A stretch of 64,000 bases of DNA. Source: Flavobacteriales bacterium. Lineage in GTDB: Bacteria > Bacteroidota > Bacteroidia > Flavobacteriales > Flavobacteriaceae. The notes beneath the pieces were generated by a model, which saw only the letters and a list, made by a program, of their open reading frames with translations, did not search any database and had not been told where the DNA came from. The first letter of the stretch is position 1. Each line of letters begins with the position of its first letter. This document shows positions 8,481 through 16,974 of this stretch, in pieces. The position numbers and the translations under genes are program-made. The stretch lies in contig JALWTX010000008.1 of the NCBI GenBank assembly GCA_026993355.1, positions 62,001 through 126,000 of the forward strand. The letters run 5' to 3'.

Positions 8481-8606
8481 ATTTATAATTTTTTAATTTA
8501 TACAAATGACGGTAAAATAAGCAGGCTGTCCTATGTTCAATCGATAAAAGGGGTGTTTCATTTGACAAAAAAGCCTTTTCGCGCAATTAAGCCTTTGGCA
8601 TATTTA

Positions 8607-8640
8607 TTGAAGTGTTTTTTGTAAAAAATACCTATCTTTG
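8607..8640 (+). promoter_or_regulatory. panD promoter, -7 box TATCTTTG (near-leaderless)
   Basis: TATCTTTG at 8633-8640 ends only 6 bases before the panD ATG at 8647. A TTG at 8607-8609 could be the -33 element, though the spacer (23) is slightly long. Transcription would begin at or within a few bases of the start codon. Confidence 0.6.
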
Positions 8641-8646
8641 CAGCCT

Positions 8647-8997
8647 ATGTTAGTAGAAGTTTTTAAATCGAAAATACACCGTGTTAAGGTTACCGGTGCC
8701 GAATTGGATTATATTGGTAGTATTACTATTGATGCCGATTTGGTTGAAGCTGCCAATATGGTCGAGGGAGAAAAGGTTCAGATTGTAAATGTTAATAATG
8801 GCGAGCGCATTGAGACTTATATTATAAAAGGGAAGCCGGGTAGTGGTGAAATTACGCTTAATGGACCGGCAGCGCGCCGGGTGCAAAAAGGTGACATCAT
8901 TATTATTATTACCTATACCTGGATGGAAATGGAAGAGGCTAAGAAGTTTAAACCCACTATTATTTTCCCTGATACTGAAACTAATTTGTTAAAATAA
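8647..8997 (+). CDS. panD: aspartate 1-decarboxylase (pantothenate synthesis)
   Basis: PanD is a pyruvoyl enzyme that converts L-aspartate to beta-alanine for pantothenate and coenzyme A. The 116-residue product has the family's opening [19 protein letters not shown], and self-cleavage falls at G24-S25 when translation starts at the ATG at 8647. This is the standard numbering and is why I prefer that ATG over the TTG at 8638. The 8638 codon also lies inside the -7 promoter box. The NGPAARR segment, which lies near the active site in the family, is present (about residues 72-78). The downstream YbhN-type gene starts directly after the stop codon, so the two are co-transcribed. Confidence 0.95.
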   Translation: MLVEVFKSKIHRVKVTGAELDYIGSITIDADLVEAANMVEGEKVQIVNVNNGERIETYIIKGKPGSGEITLNGPAARRVQKGDIIIIITYTWMEMEEAKKFKPTIIFPDTETNLLK

Positions 8998-9957
8998 TTG
9001 AAAAAGGCACTTAAAATTATATTACCATTACTGATTGGTGCCGGCATATTGTATTATTATTTATCCGGTTTTACACCGGCGCAATTAAATGCCATTTTCC
9101 AAAATATTCAAAAGGCCGATTATAAATGGTTATTGGTTTCTTTATTTTTGGGTTTGCTTAGTCATATTATAAGAGCTTACAGGTGGAATTATCTTTTGGA
9201 AACCTTAGATTATCATCCCAAGAGACTTAATTTAATTTTTACGGTTGGTTTATCTTACTTATTAAATTTAGTGGTGCCACGCGCCGGTGAAGTGGGACGG
9301 GCAGCCAGTTTAGCCAAATATGAGCCGGATATTCAATTTGAGAAAGCTTTTGGTACCATTGTCGCCGAACGTATGGCAGATATGGTATTTTTACTGTTAT
9401 TTATTTTATTAGCACTTTTTTTACAATTTGATTTAATCTATGGTCTTTTAGCGCCCAAACTACCCAAAACACCTTTTTGGCTTATAACTGAAATAGGTGT
9501 GTTTATGCTTTTTTCCGGGCTTTTTTTTAAATGGCTAAAAAAATCGACTCATCCGGTTGTGTTAAAAATTAAAAATTTCTTTACCGGTTTATTTCTTGGG
9601 ATTCGCAGTATATTAAAAATGCCGTATAAATGGTGGTTTATTGTGCAAACCATCATTATCTGGCTTTTATATGTAGCCATGTTTTGGGTAGTCTTGCTTG
9701 CTTTTCCTGAGACGAAACATTTAGGGATTAATGGCGTAATTGTCAGTTTTATAGCTGGTAGTATTGCCATGGTCATTTCCAATGGCGGTTTTGGGGTTTA
9801 TCCGGTTTTTGTTGCAGAAGCTTTATTGTTATATGGTATTTCAAAAGAAACCGGTACGGCTTTTGGCCTGTTGATGTGGACTGCACAAACTTTGTTAGTT
9901 ATTTTCTTTGGCTTGTTAAGTATGGTTTCTTTACCGCTTATAAATGTAAAACAGTAA
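8998..9957 (+). CDS. YbhN/UPF0104 (LPG synthase TM-like) integral membrane protein
   Basis: A 319-residue polytopic membrane protein with seven or eight hydrophobic segments. It has the family pattern of the lysylphosphatidylglycerol-synthase transmembrane region (UPF0104/YbhN): SHIIRAYRWNYLLE near residue 60, NLVVPRAGEVGRAASLAKYE near 95-115, and a late glycine-rich segment NGGFGVYPVFVAEAL. It lacks the soluble aminoacyl-transferase half found in MprF, so lipid flipping or another membrane role is more likely than lysyl transfer. Translation starts at TTG, immediately after the panD stop, and an in-frame stop leaves no earlier option. The function of the panD pairing is unknown. Confidence 0.85.
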   Translation: MKKALKIILPLLIGAGILYYYLSGFTPAQLNAIFQNIQKADYKWLLVSLFLGLLSHIIRAYRWNYLLETLDYHPKRLNLIFTVGLSYLLNLVVPRAGEVGRAASLAKYEPDIQFEKAFGTIVAERMADMVFLLLFILLALFLQFDLIYGLLAPKLPKTPFWLITEIGVFMLFSGLFFKWLKKSTHPVVLKIKNFFTGLFLGIRSILKMPYKWWFIVQTIIIWLLYVAMFWVVLLAFPETKHLGINGVIVSFIAGSIAMVISNGGFGVYPVFVAEALLLYGISKETGTAFGLLMWTAQTLLVIFFGLLSMVSLPLINVKQ

Positions 9958-10016
9958 GCTTTATTGCTTAAAACAATAGTTTCATGAAATGAAATAAGCA
10001 TTTCGTCAAATCTAAA

Positions 10017-10048
10017 TTGAATTAGGCTTATTGTGTGTTATAATTTTG
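10017..10048 (+). promoter_or_regulatory. promoter of the T9SS repeat protein gene
   Basis: TTG (10017-10019), a 21-base spacer and TAATTTTG (10041-10048) match the Bacteroidota -33/-7 consensus, giving a leader of about 20 bases before the ATG at 10076. Confidence 0.65.
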
Positions 10049-10075
10049 TTTTATAAAATTTTAAAATCGTAATTT

Positions 10076-11599
10076 ATGAAAACAAAATTATTCTTTTTAT
10101 TCAGCTTTATTTTATGGGCCGGACAGAGCATCGCTCAAATCGATCCGGTTCTTGATCGTGTCCTTCACTTTGAGCAGTTTGTTAACCGACTTCAGTACCG
10201 TCAGCCTAATGCGGCTACCATTCGTTTGGACAGTGTAAGCTATAAATATTTTAATGATACAAATAATGCTTATGACCTTAATTCTATCAATACATTTATA
10301 TATGATAATAATAATTTTAATATAGAAAATATAAATAAAACTTGGTCATCTAATACGAACAGCCTTTATGTAAGTGGTAAATCTTTGCACACTTATACAA
10401 GTTCAGGACAAATAGCAAGTAGTACTTTTTATGATTTTGATTCTAATTCTAATTTAATTTATCCAACTATTAAAAATATATATAATTATAATAATTCTGG
10501 TCAATTAATAGAGTATATTACCCAAACTTATGATGTAAATACTTCTCAATTTATAAATTATACGAAAGAAGTTTATACTTATGCTCAATCATCAGATCCA
10601 AAACCTAATAATATAGTTATTTACCAGTGGGATGCAGTGTCTGCAACATGGATTGAAGATCATCGTGCAAGTATAGTTTATAATAGTAATTTTCAATTTA
10701 CCAATATTTTAGTTGAAGTAAAGGATTCTTCTACAAATACATGGGTTAATATACGGAAATTTATCAGATATTACGATTCGTCCATGCATTTGACTGAACA
10801 AATTGAACAAACGTGGCAAAATAATACTTGGCAAAATGATAAAAAAATTGCTTTTTCTTATTTGTCATTTGGAAATTATGATGAAGTAATTAGAGATAGT
10901 TTTAACTGGGATGATACGAATAATGTTTGGGCGCTTGTTAAGAAGAAAAAATTGAGAGTTGATGCAAACAATCATATTTTACAGACTGAAACATTTTATT
11001 GGGATACAATAAATAATGTTCTTACTGGGGGCAGAAAGACTGTCTATGTATATAATACAAATTTTATTGAATTAGATTATTATGATTGGGATACCCAAGC
11101 ACAAGATTGGATGAATGATTTTTTTTCAAAAGAAATTTTAACATATAACATGAATGTTACTAAAAATGATTTGATTCTACCTCTTTCATATAGTTATAAT
11201 AGTATGGTTAATGATTTGTTTAATACTGAAATACGTTCTTTAGATATATTTGAGCATCAATTATTGCAGGTAGAAAGATTTTCACGTATTTTAGTTTCCG
11301 ATCCGTGGGTGCCGTTTTATAAAGAAACCTATTTATATACCGATACAACAGCAGCTATAGATAATGAACAGCAAATAATGGCCAAGGTATTTCCCAATCC
11401 TTTTAAAGATTACCTACAATTTGAATTAGATACTGATGACTATAACTTAAATATCTATCATTTAGACGGAAGGCTTTTGTATCAAAAAAATCATAATGTC
11501 AAAGACCAAATCAACCTCTCATCTTTGCCTAAGGGTGTTTATATTTATAAGCTAACGACCGCTAAAGGTTTGTCAACAGGGCAAATTATTAAAAAATAA
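10076..11599 (+). CDS. T9SS-exported protein with YD-like repeats
   Basis: A 507-residue secreted protein. The signal peptide covers residues 1-21 (ending SIAQ). The middle, about residues 45-400, is a series of loosely repeated 35-45-residue units with the pattern Y-x-Y, NxxG or NxxN, then WD...W. Examples are VYTYAQSSDPKPNNIVIYQWD, FSYLSFGNYDEVIRDSFNWDD and VYVYNTNFIELDYYDWDTQ. The C-terminal about 75 residues are a type A T9SS sorting domain (VFPNPFKDYLQFEL, YHLDGRLLY, LPKGVYIYKL, final IIKK). It should be moved across the outer membrane and anchored or released at the surface. It is a paralogue of the protein at 35589-36998. The coding sequence is almost free of CCGG, unlike its neighbours. 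No enzymatic motif is visible. Confidence 0.85.
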   Translation: MKTKLFFLFSFILWAGQSIAQIDPVLDRVLHFEQFVNRLQYRQPNAATIRLDSVSYKYFNDTNNAYDLNSINTFIYDNNNFNIENINKTWSSNTNSLYVSGKSLHTYTSSGQIASSTFYDFDSNSNLIYPTIKNIYNYNNSGQLIEYITQTYDVNTSQFINYTKEVYTYAQSSDPKPNNIVIYQWDAVSATWIEDHRASIVYNSNFQFTNILVEVKDSSTNTWVNIRKFIRYYDSSMHLTEQIEQTWQNNTWQNDKKIAFSYLSFGNYDEVIRDSFNWDDTNNVWALVKKKKLRVDANNHILQTETFYWDTINNVLTGGRKTVYVYNTNFIELDYYDWDTQAQDWMNDFFSKEILTYNMNVTKNDLILPLSYSYNSMVNDLFNTEIRSLDIFEHQLLQVERFSRILVSDPWVPFYKETYLYTDTTAAIDNEQQIMAKVFPNPFKDYLQFELDTDDYNLNIYHLDGRLLYQKNHNVKDQINLSSLPKGVYIYKLTTAKGLSTGQIIKK

Positions 11600-11625
11600 T
11601 TTTAAAAAACTTTAAAAGCCTTGCA

Positions 11626-11664
11626 TTTAAAAGCCGGTTTCAGATTTTTGGACCGGCTTTTAAA
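11626..11664 (+). terminator. terminator after the T9SS repeat protein gene
   Basis: TTTAAAAGCCGGT (11626-11638) pairs perfectly with ACCGGCTTTTAAA (11652-11664), a 13-bp stem with a 13-base loop, 27 bases after the stop codon. Confidence 0.8.
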
Positions 11665-11717
11665 TAATCCTTAAGAAAGTTTTTTGTAAATTTGATAGCA
11701 ATAAAAAACATAAAACA

Positions 11718-12509
11718 ATGAAATATACTTATAAGAAAACTGATATCGCTTATGATAAACATGGCGATGGCAAAACGCTTATTTTGGTTCATGGGTTTTT
11801 AGAAAACCAAAAGATGTGGCAAGATGTGGTTCGTCTTTTAAAACAAGATCATCAAGTTTTGACTTTAGATTTGCTGGGGCATGGCCATAGTGACGGCTTA
11901 TGTGACATTCACACCATGGAGCAACAAGCAATGGTGATTAAAAATTTGATGGACAAGCACAAGATTTTAAAAGCAACGCTTATAGGGCATAGCATGGGAG
12001 GGTATATTAGTTTGGCTTTTGCCGAAATGTTTCCGGAAAAATTAGCCGGATTAGGCTTGCTCAATTCACATCCGTTTGCAGACAATGCAGAAAAAAAAGA
12101 AGCGCGTGAACGTGCTATTAAAACGGTGCAACTTAATTATGAAGCATATGTTAAAGCGGCAATACCCAGTTTTTTTGCCCCTGATAATCGGGAAAAATAT
12201 AAAAAGGAAATCCAAACTTTGATAGCAGAGGCCTTAAAAATGACCCCTGAAAATATTATTGCGGCCCTTAAAGGAATGAAATTAAGACCAGACCGGTCGG
12301 AATTATTTTGTAAGCGACAAACATATCCCAAACTTTGGGTAGTAGGGAAGAAAGATCCTTTGATTGATATTGAAAAAATTCATGATTTGGCGGCTAATTG
12401 TAAAGGGACAGACTATATTGAATTAAGTGAAGGTCATATGTCATATATTGAAAACAGAGAAGAAATGCCGGCTGTTTTGAAACGTTTTTTGCAACGCAAT
12501 GATTTATAA
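11718..12509 (+). CDS. alpha/beta-fold hydrolase
   Basis: A 263-residue single-domain alpha/beta hydrolase. The oxyanion motif is LVHGF (about 23-27). The nucleophile elbow is GHSMGG with S92, the acid is D213 in VVGKKDPLID, and the histidine is H240 in SEGHMSYIEN, giving a complete Ser-Asp-His triad. The helical cap (about 115-190) is charged. The sequence resembles the MenH/BioH-like and esterase branch of the superfamily, but the substrate cannot be assigned. A TAAATTTG box at 11687-11694 lies 23 bases before the ATG and is a likely -7 element. The gene converges on the LuxR-type regulator with only two bases between their ends. Confidence 0.88.
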   Translation: MKYTYKKTDIAYDKHGDGKTLILVHGFLENQKMWQDVVRLLKQDHQVLTLDLLGHGHSDGLCDIHTMEQQAMVIKNLMDKHKILKATLIGHSMGGYISLAFAEMFPEKLAGLGLLNSHPFADNAEKKEARERAIKTVQLNYEAYVKAAIPSFFAPDNREKYKKEIQTLIAEALKMTPENIIAALKGMKLRPDRSELFCKRQTYPKLWVVGKKDPLIDIEKIHDLAANCKGTDYIELSEGHMSYIENREEMPAVLKRFLQRNDL

Positions 12510-12511
12510 GC

Positions 12512-14095
12512 TCAAATGCTTTGTAATTTTCTTACAACCTGAATGCGGTTTTTTACATCCAATTTCATATATATATTTTTAATGTGACTCTTAACCGTAT
12601 TTTTAGAAATAAACATTTTCTCGGCAATTTGATCATTGGTATAACCTTCTGTAATCAATTTTAAAACATCTTTTTCTCGTTTAGTCAGGTCCATTGTTTT
12701 TAATTTGGTATTTAAATCAATTTTATCAAGCCCTTTTTCTTTCATTTTTTTCTCCAACTCTTTAATTTTTAAAATATAAGATTGAATTGCCGAATTTTTT
12801 TGTTCTAATTCCAAATCTTTATTTTTACGTCGAAGACTAAAAAAGAGATACAAAAAAATGATGATAGCAGAGCTGATGACCAGGATGGCAATCATAAGCC
12901 AGAAATTACGGCGGGAGTTTAATTTTTGATACGCTTTTTCTTTGGCTAATTTTTTGATTTTTTCATCTTTTTCTTTTGTTTCATACAAAATCTGTGTACT
13001 GATGATGTTGTTTTTGGCGGTTACATTTACGATACTATCATGAAATTTTTCTGCTAAAATATGAGCCTCTAAAGCTTTTTTATAATTTTTTTGCTTGGCA
13101 TAATATTGAACCATCGCATTATAAGCCAATGAAATATTTTCTTTTGACTTAATTTTTTTGGCAATAACAAGTCCCTTTTGGATATCTTTCCATGATGCAT
13201 TAAATTCATTTAATCCTAATTTGGCTAAGCCGCGGTTAATATAAGTATTGGCAACATAGCGTTTAATTTTTTGTTTTTTTAAAACGGGTAGAGCTAAATT
13301 ATAATAATAAATGGCCTTTTTATCATCCCCCTTGTTTTTGTATAAAAAACCCATTAAATTATATTCGATAGCCGGCGGGACCGGTTTATAAAGAAGCTTG
13401 GCCAGTTGTAAAGATTTTTTTAAATAATATTCAGCTGAGTCAAATTGTTTGGTATAAATAAAGCTTTCGCCAATATTGGCAAAATTGTATTCTTGTCCTT
13501 TTAAATTTTGGTTTTCGTATTCTAAGGCCAAAGATTTTTTAAAATAAAACAAGGCTTTTTTGTATTCTTCCGTATTTACAAATACATTACCAATTCCGTT
13601 TAAAACACGTGCCATTAATATTTTGTCTTGTTTCTTTTTGGCCAAATTATAAGCCTCCATATAATATTTATAAGCAGATTTTTCATCATTTATTTTGCGT
13701 AAAGAGACGCCCAAATTATTTAAACAATTAATTTTCAAAACCGTATCTTTACTTTTATCCAAAAAGACTAATGCCCGCTTATAATATTCAATAGATTTTA
13801 AAAAATTATTGTTCTGTTTGGCGACCAAGCCTTTGGCATTGTAAGCCCTTGCAATACCGTTTATATCATATATATTTTTGGCCGTTTCAAGCGCTTCTTC
13901 TATAAAATCCGGTCTGTCGTAATGGGCTTTTTCATTTAAGGCGATTAGTTTTTTTACTTTGGCAGGCGATGCCGGCATTTTTAAAATTTGTTGATGTAGG
14001 CTGTCAACGGGGGACAACGGGGGTTGAGCTGTTGAAAAAAAGCTCCATGTAAGTGCTAAAAATATAATAAACTTTCTTATAAAAAGCATTAGCAT
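12512..14095 (-). CDS. TPR-repeat membrane regulator with C-terminal LuxR HTH
   Basis: About 527 residues. A signal peptide (ending STAQ) is followed by eight or so tetratricopeptide repeats (about residues 40-375, such as ARAYNAKGLVAKQNNNFLKSIEYYKRAL). Next are one membrane span (FWLMIAILVISSAIIIFLYLF), a coiled-coil stretch and a C-terminal LuxR/GerE helix-turn-helix (LTKREKDVLKLITEGYTNDQ, then IAEKMFISKNTVKSHIKNIY). The TPR part should be periplasmic and the DNA-binding part cytoplasmic, so it probably couples an envelope signal to transcription. The longest frame begins with a TTG at 14110, but that codon lies inside a TAATTTTG promoter box. I therefore start at the ATG at 14095; the ATG at 14089 is also possible. 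The target is unknown. Confidence 0.85.
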   Translation of the reverse strand: MLMLFIRKFIIFLALTWSFFSTAQPPLSPVDSLHQQILKMPASPAKVKKLIALNEKAHYDRPDFIEEALETAKNIYDINGIARAYNAKGLVAKQNNNFLKSIEYYKRALVFLDKSKDTVLKINCLNNLGVSLRKINDEKSAYKYYMEAYNLAKKKQDKILMARVLNGIGNVFVNTEEYKKALFYFKKSLALEYENQNLKGQEYNFANIGESFIYTKQFDSAEYYLKKSLQLAKLLYKPVPPAIEYNLMGFLYKNKGDDKKAIYYYNLALPVLKKQKIKRYVANTYINRGLAKLGLNEFNASWKDIQKGLVIAKKIKSKENISLAYNAMVQYYAKQKNYKKALEAHILAEKFHDSIVNVTAKNNIISTQILYETKEKDEKIKKLAKEKAYQKLNSRRNFWLMIAILVISSAIIIFLYLFFSLRRKNKDLELEQKNSAIQSYILKIKELEKKMKEKGLDKIDLNTKLKTMDLTKREKDVLKLITEGYTNDQIAEKMFISKNTVKSHIKNIYMKLDVKNRIQVVRKLQSI

Positions 14096-14107
14096 GTGTT
14101 GTTTGAC

Positions 14108-14115
14108 CAAAATTA
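14108..14115 (-). promoter_or_regulatory. promoter -7 box TAATTTTG of the TPR-LuxR gene
   Basis: TAATTTTG on the minus strand ends 12 bases before the ATG at 14095. It overlaps the upstream TTG codon that would otherwise extend the gene, which decides the start. Confidence 0.55.
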
Positions 14116-14313
14116 AGCAAAATGACTGATTTTAGAAAGTATAATTCCTACATTTTTTAGCATCTTTTAAATTGCGGGCTGTCATTTGGGACAATAATAA
14201 TTTTTTTTTAAAAAAGACAGTTGTGTATGAACTGTCTAAATAATACATTATCAAACAGATAAAATTAGTCAGGAAGAAAATTGTTTTTTTAGGCAAAATT
14301 TGTTGAATTATTT

Positions 14314-14346
14314 TTTGCAAATAAGAAAAAAATATTCGTATATTTG
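14314..14346 (+). promoter_or_regulatory. tRNA-Phe promoter (-33 TTTG, -7 TATATTTG)
   Basis: TTTG at 14314-14317, a 21-base spacer, and TATATTTG at 14339-14346 match the Bacteroidota consensus exactly. The mature tRNA begins at 14364, leaving a leader of about 10 bases. Confidence 0.8.
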
Positions 14347-14363
14347 CAACCACAAAACAACGG

Positions 14364-14439
14364 GGTACCTTAGCTCAGTTGGTAGAGCAAAGGACTGAAA
14401 ATCCTTGTGTCCGCAGTTCGATTCTGCGAGGTACCACCA
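14364..14439 (+). tRNA. tRNA-Phe (anticodon GAA)
   Basis: A 76-base tRNA with encoded CCA. The acceptor GGTACCT pairs with AGGTACC. The D arm is GCTC...GAGC. The anticodon stem AAGGA/TCCTT encloses CTGAAAA with anticodon GAA. The T arm CGCAG-TTCGATT-CTGCG is intact, and the discriminator base is A. Confidence 0.98.
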
Positions 14440-14440
14440 A

Positions 14441-14474
14441 AAAACCGCAAGCTTATGTTTGCGGTTTTTTTTTG
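14441..14474 (+). terminator. terminator after tRNA-Phe
   Basis: AAAACCGCAA and TTTGCGGTTTT form a GC-containing stem followed by a run of nine or more T, starting 2 bases after the tRNA CCA end. Confidence 0.9.
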
Positions 14475-14659
14475 TTATTGGTATTTCTTTAATTAATACT
14501 TATATTTTATTATAGAGAACTAAATGGGTTAGATGCTGTAAAGTGATATCCTATAGAATTTTTTAGCCAATAATAATTTTGTTGTAAAAAACATTATTTC
14601 AAAAAGTGTGTATGGCACTTGTACATGATCTTGCGATCCATATTTTATAATTGGTGTTT

Positions 14660-15589
14660 TTACCAATAGCCTAATTCTTTTCCCTTCTGATATCGTAACC
14701 TACCTAACAATTCATAGCCGATAGCATTAAAGTGAATGCCATCATATAATAATGATGTTGGCGCTTTGTTATTTTTCATATCGTTTAAATCTTTAGCCGT
14801 TGGATATTGGCCATTGTTAGGTAATAGACCAAATTTTATGGCATCATAAATTGCCTTCGTAGTCATATATTTTTTTAGGTCAATGTGTTTCCGTCCATAT
14901 TTTTTTCTAACCATTTCTCTTAATTCTTTCGACGCTTTACCATGTGAGGTAATAATAATTATGTTTTCGTCTCCTTTATGTTTTACTATAAGATCTAATT
15001 GCTTCATAAAATCTTCAGGGGAATCGTACCCGCCGTTTTGACCGATAAAAATTGTGGCGATACCTTTGGTTTGTTTAGATAAGGCGGTTATTATTTTCGA
15101 TTTTGGCCGGGTTATATAATCTTTGTCCAAACTAGTCATACTATTAATATAATATTTATTTTGTTCCCTTGTCAAATTACATTTAATTGTATCAATGTAA
15201 CAGGGATTTATACCTGCTGCCCCTTGTAGAAGCGGATAAACTTTTTTATCATTATAACTGCTATATAATCCGGAAGGTATTGCCACCTTTGAGCCATCTT
15301 TTGGTATTCGGATTGATTCTTTTATATACATTGGTAAGCCTCCCTGTCTTGCGCCTATTGTCAAGGTGTTTTCTCCACCTACTCCCATGTTTTTTACGGT
15401 CCAATCCGGCCCTAATAATTTGGCTGTTACGTTTGACATGGTGGTACCGTCTCCACCGGCACCGGCTGTTAAAGAGTCGCCGATATCTATTAATATTTTT
15501 TCTGTCTTGGTAGAATCATTATGTGTACAACTTATATTTAATAAAATTAGGTAAGTAAGAATGTGGATTTTTGTTAATTTTAGATTCAT
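14660..15589 (-). CDS. SGNH/GDSL-type esterase lipoprotein
   Basis: About 309 residues. I start at the ATG at 15589 because it gives a clean lipoprotein signal: a hydrophobic stretch ends in LLNISC with C21 lipidated. A longer frame to 15685 adds 32 residues that spoil it. The SGNH hydrolase blocks are present: IDIGDSLTAG with nucleophile S39, IFIGQNGGYDS as the Asn block, and YDGIHFNAIGY with D283 and H286. Such enzymes remove acyl groups from glycans or lipids. It lies downstream of the surface-polysaccharide genes, which suggests a glycan O-acetyl esterase, but a hairpin at 15739-15767 separates them. The real substrate is unknown. Confidence 0.82.
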   Translation of the reverse strand: MNLKLTKIHILTYLILLNISCTHNDSTKTEKILIDIGDSLTAGAGGDGTTMSNVTAKLLGPDWTVKNMGVGGENTLTIGARQGGLPMYIKESIRIPKDGSKVAIPSGLYSSYNDKKVYPLLQGAAGINPCYIDTIKCNLTREQNKYYINSMTSLDKDYITRPKSKIITALSKQTKGIATIFIGQNGGYDSPEDFMKQLDLIVKHKGDENIIIITSHGKASKELREMVRKKYGRKHIDLKKYMTTKAIYDAIKFGLLPNNGQYPTAKDLNDMKNNKAPTSLLYDGIHFNAIGYELLGRLRYQKGKELGYW

Positions 15590-15738
15590 TTTTTTATATT
15601 TTGGGATAATAAAACAATTGCTTACAGGTAAACCGGTTAACAGTTCATAAGGCAATTTAACTAAAAAAATATTAAGATCAAGCACCTAATTAGCCTGATC
15701 AATAGTATCTGTAAAAAAATAAAAGATTTACAAAAAAT

Positions 15739-15767
15739 AAGACTAAAACTTGTATTGTTTTAATCTT
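15739..15767 (-). terminator. terminator at the end of the polysaccharide operon
   Basis: On the minus strand AAGATTAAAAC and GTTTTAGTCTT (arms 15757-15767 and 15739-15749, one G-T pair) form an 11-bp stem followed by TTATTTTTTG. It overlaps the stop codon of the WcaI-type gene. Confidence 0.7.
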
Positions 15768-16974
15768 AATTTATTAGTTTTTCTAATTTAGTTTTAAATT
15801 GGTTTAGGACTTTACCGAAAGAAAAATGCTCTTTTACATATTTTCTTGCATTTTCTCCCATGTTTTTTGGATCGTTTTTTAAAGTTAAAATAGCTTGAAT
15901 TACTTCATTATAACTACCGGGTTGCAAGTATATTCCGCCATTAGATTTTTTGATAATATCAGCTACTTCCGATTGTTGGTTCCCGGTTATTAATGAAGGT
16001 TTGGCACTTGCCATCATCCCAAGTATTTTGGAAGGCATCACCGTATCGATTACATTATTTTTTTGAAATAGGATATGCAAATCAGCACTGCACAATAAAT
16101 CATTTAGTTCGGCATAAGGAACGGGTGGATAATAACTTACGTTTTTTAAATTTTTTACTTGTTGTTGCAACCAATCTTTTTTGGCGCCGCTACCTACTAT
16201 GACAAATTCTATATCTTTATTTCTGATGTTTTTTACAACATCCAAAAATAAATTCCAATCTTGTTTTTCACCTATGTTGCCGGAATATAAAATTTTAAAT
16301 TTACCTGAATTTAAATAAGGATGAACACTTGCTTTTACAGGATTTATATTGTCAACATCTACCCAATTTGGCAACAAATAGGTAGGTTTTTTATGCTTGG
16401 TTTTATCGTTTAGTTTTCTTAACATGGCATTACTTATGGTGCTAAGCGCATGTGGTTTGGATAATAATTTTTTTTCTATCCAAAATAAAAATTGGAATAA
16501 AAATTTTTTGTTCCCTACTAAATTGGTTTCGGCCGCTGCATCAAACTCAAAATCTTGAATATGCACCCAATGTTTGGCTTTGGTTTTCTTAGCTATTCTA
16601 TCTCCAACAATGATTGAACTGGTAAATGGGACAACAGTAAACACTAAGTCTGTTTTTTTAATTTTAAAACTATTTTTATAAGCGCCAAAAGTAAAGTCCA
16701 GTAATAGGAATATGCGCTTTAAAAACGTGGGATTTCCAGGAATGTATTGCTTGTATCTGATTATTTTTATTCCGTTGTGATATTCTATATAATTTTTTGG
16801 CTTGTCTTTATACTTTTCTGCTATTTTCCATGTCGGATAATATGGAAATCCGGTTATCACTTGTACTTCAAAGTTGTTTTTTACTAAATATTCTGCCAAT
16901 TGAGTGGAATATAAACCTATGGCTGTATCTTCCGGGTAGAAATTTAATCCTACTATGGTAATTTTCTTTTTCAA
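15766..16974 (-). CDS. WcaI-type GT4 glycosyltransferase
   Basis: A 402-residue GT-B fold transferase of the colanic-acid WcaI type. The N-terminal half begins ITIVGLNFYPEDTAIGLYS, a hallmark of WcaI-like proteins, followed by VQVITGFPYYPTWKI. The C-terminal donor-binding half has ILYSGNIGEKQDW, VPYAELNDLLCSADLHILF and the E-containing region PSKILGMMASAKPSLI. By analogy it adds a sugar (WcaI is a predicted fucosyltransferase) to a lipid-linked repeat unit at the inner membrane. It overlaps the WcaF-type acetyltransferase gene by 4 bases, so the two are translationally coupled. It is the last gene of the polysaccharide operon. Confidence 0.85.
   Translation of the reverse strand: MKKKITIVGLNFYPEDTAIGLYSTQLAEYLVKNNFEVQVITGFPYYPTWKIAEKYKDKPKNYIEYHNGIKIIRYKQYIPGNPTFLKRIFLLLDFTFGAYKNSFKIKKTDLVFTVVPFTSSIIVGDRIAKKTKAKHWVHIQDFEFDAAAETNLVGNKKFLFQFLFWIEKKLLSKPHALSTISNAMLRKLNDKTKHKKPTYLLPNWVDVDNINPVKASVHPYLNSGKFKILYSGNIGEKQDWNLFLDVVKNIRNKDIEFVIVGSGAKKDWLQQQVKNLKNVSYYPPVPYAELNDLLCSADLHILFQKNNVIDTVMPSKILGMMASAKPSLITGNQQSEVADIIKKSNGGIYLQPGSYNEVIQAILTLKNDPKNMGENARKYVKEHFSFGKVLNQFKTKLEKLIN

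Noticed and set aside
10076-11599. RHS/YD toxin
   Set aside because: The protein is short, lacks the RHS core and toxin tip, and ends in a T9SS sorting domain.
14132-14353. 73-codon open frame upstream of tRNA-Phe
   Set aside because: It overlaps the tRNA promoter region on the opposite strand and has AT-rich, non-coding composition.
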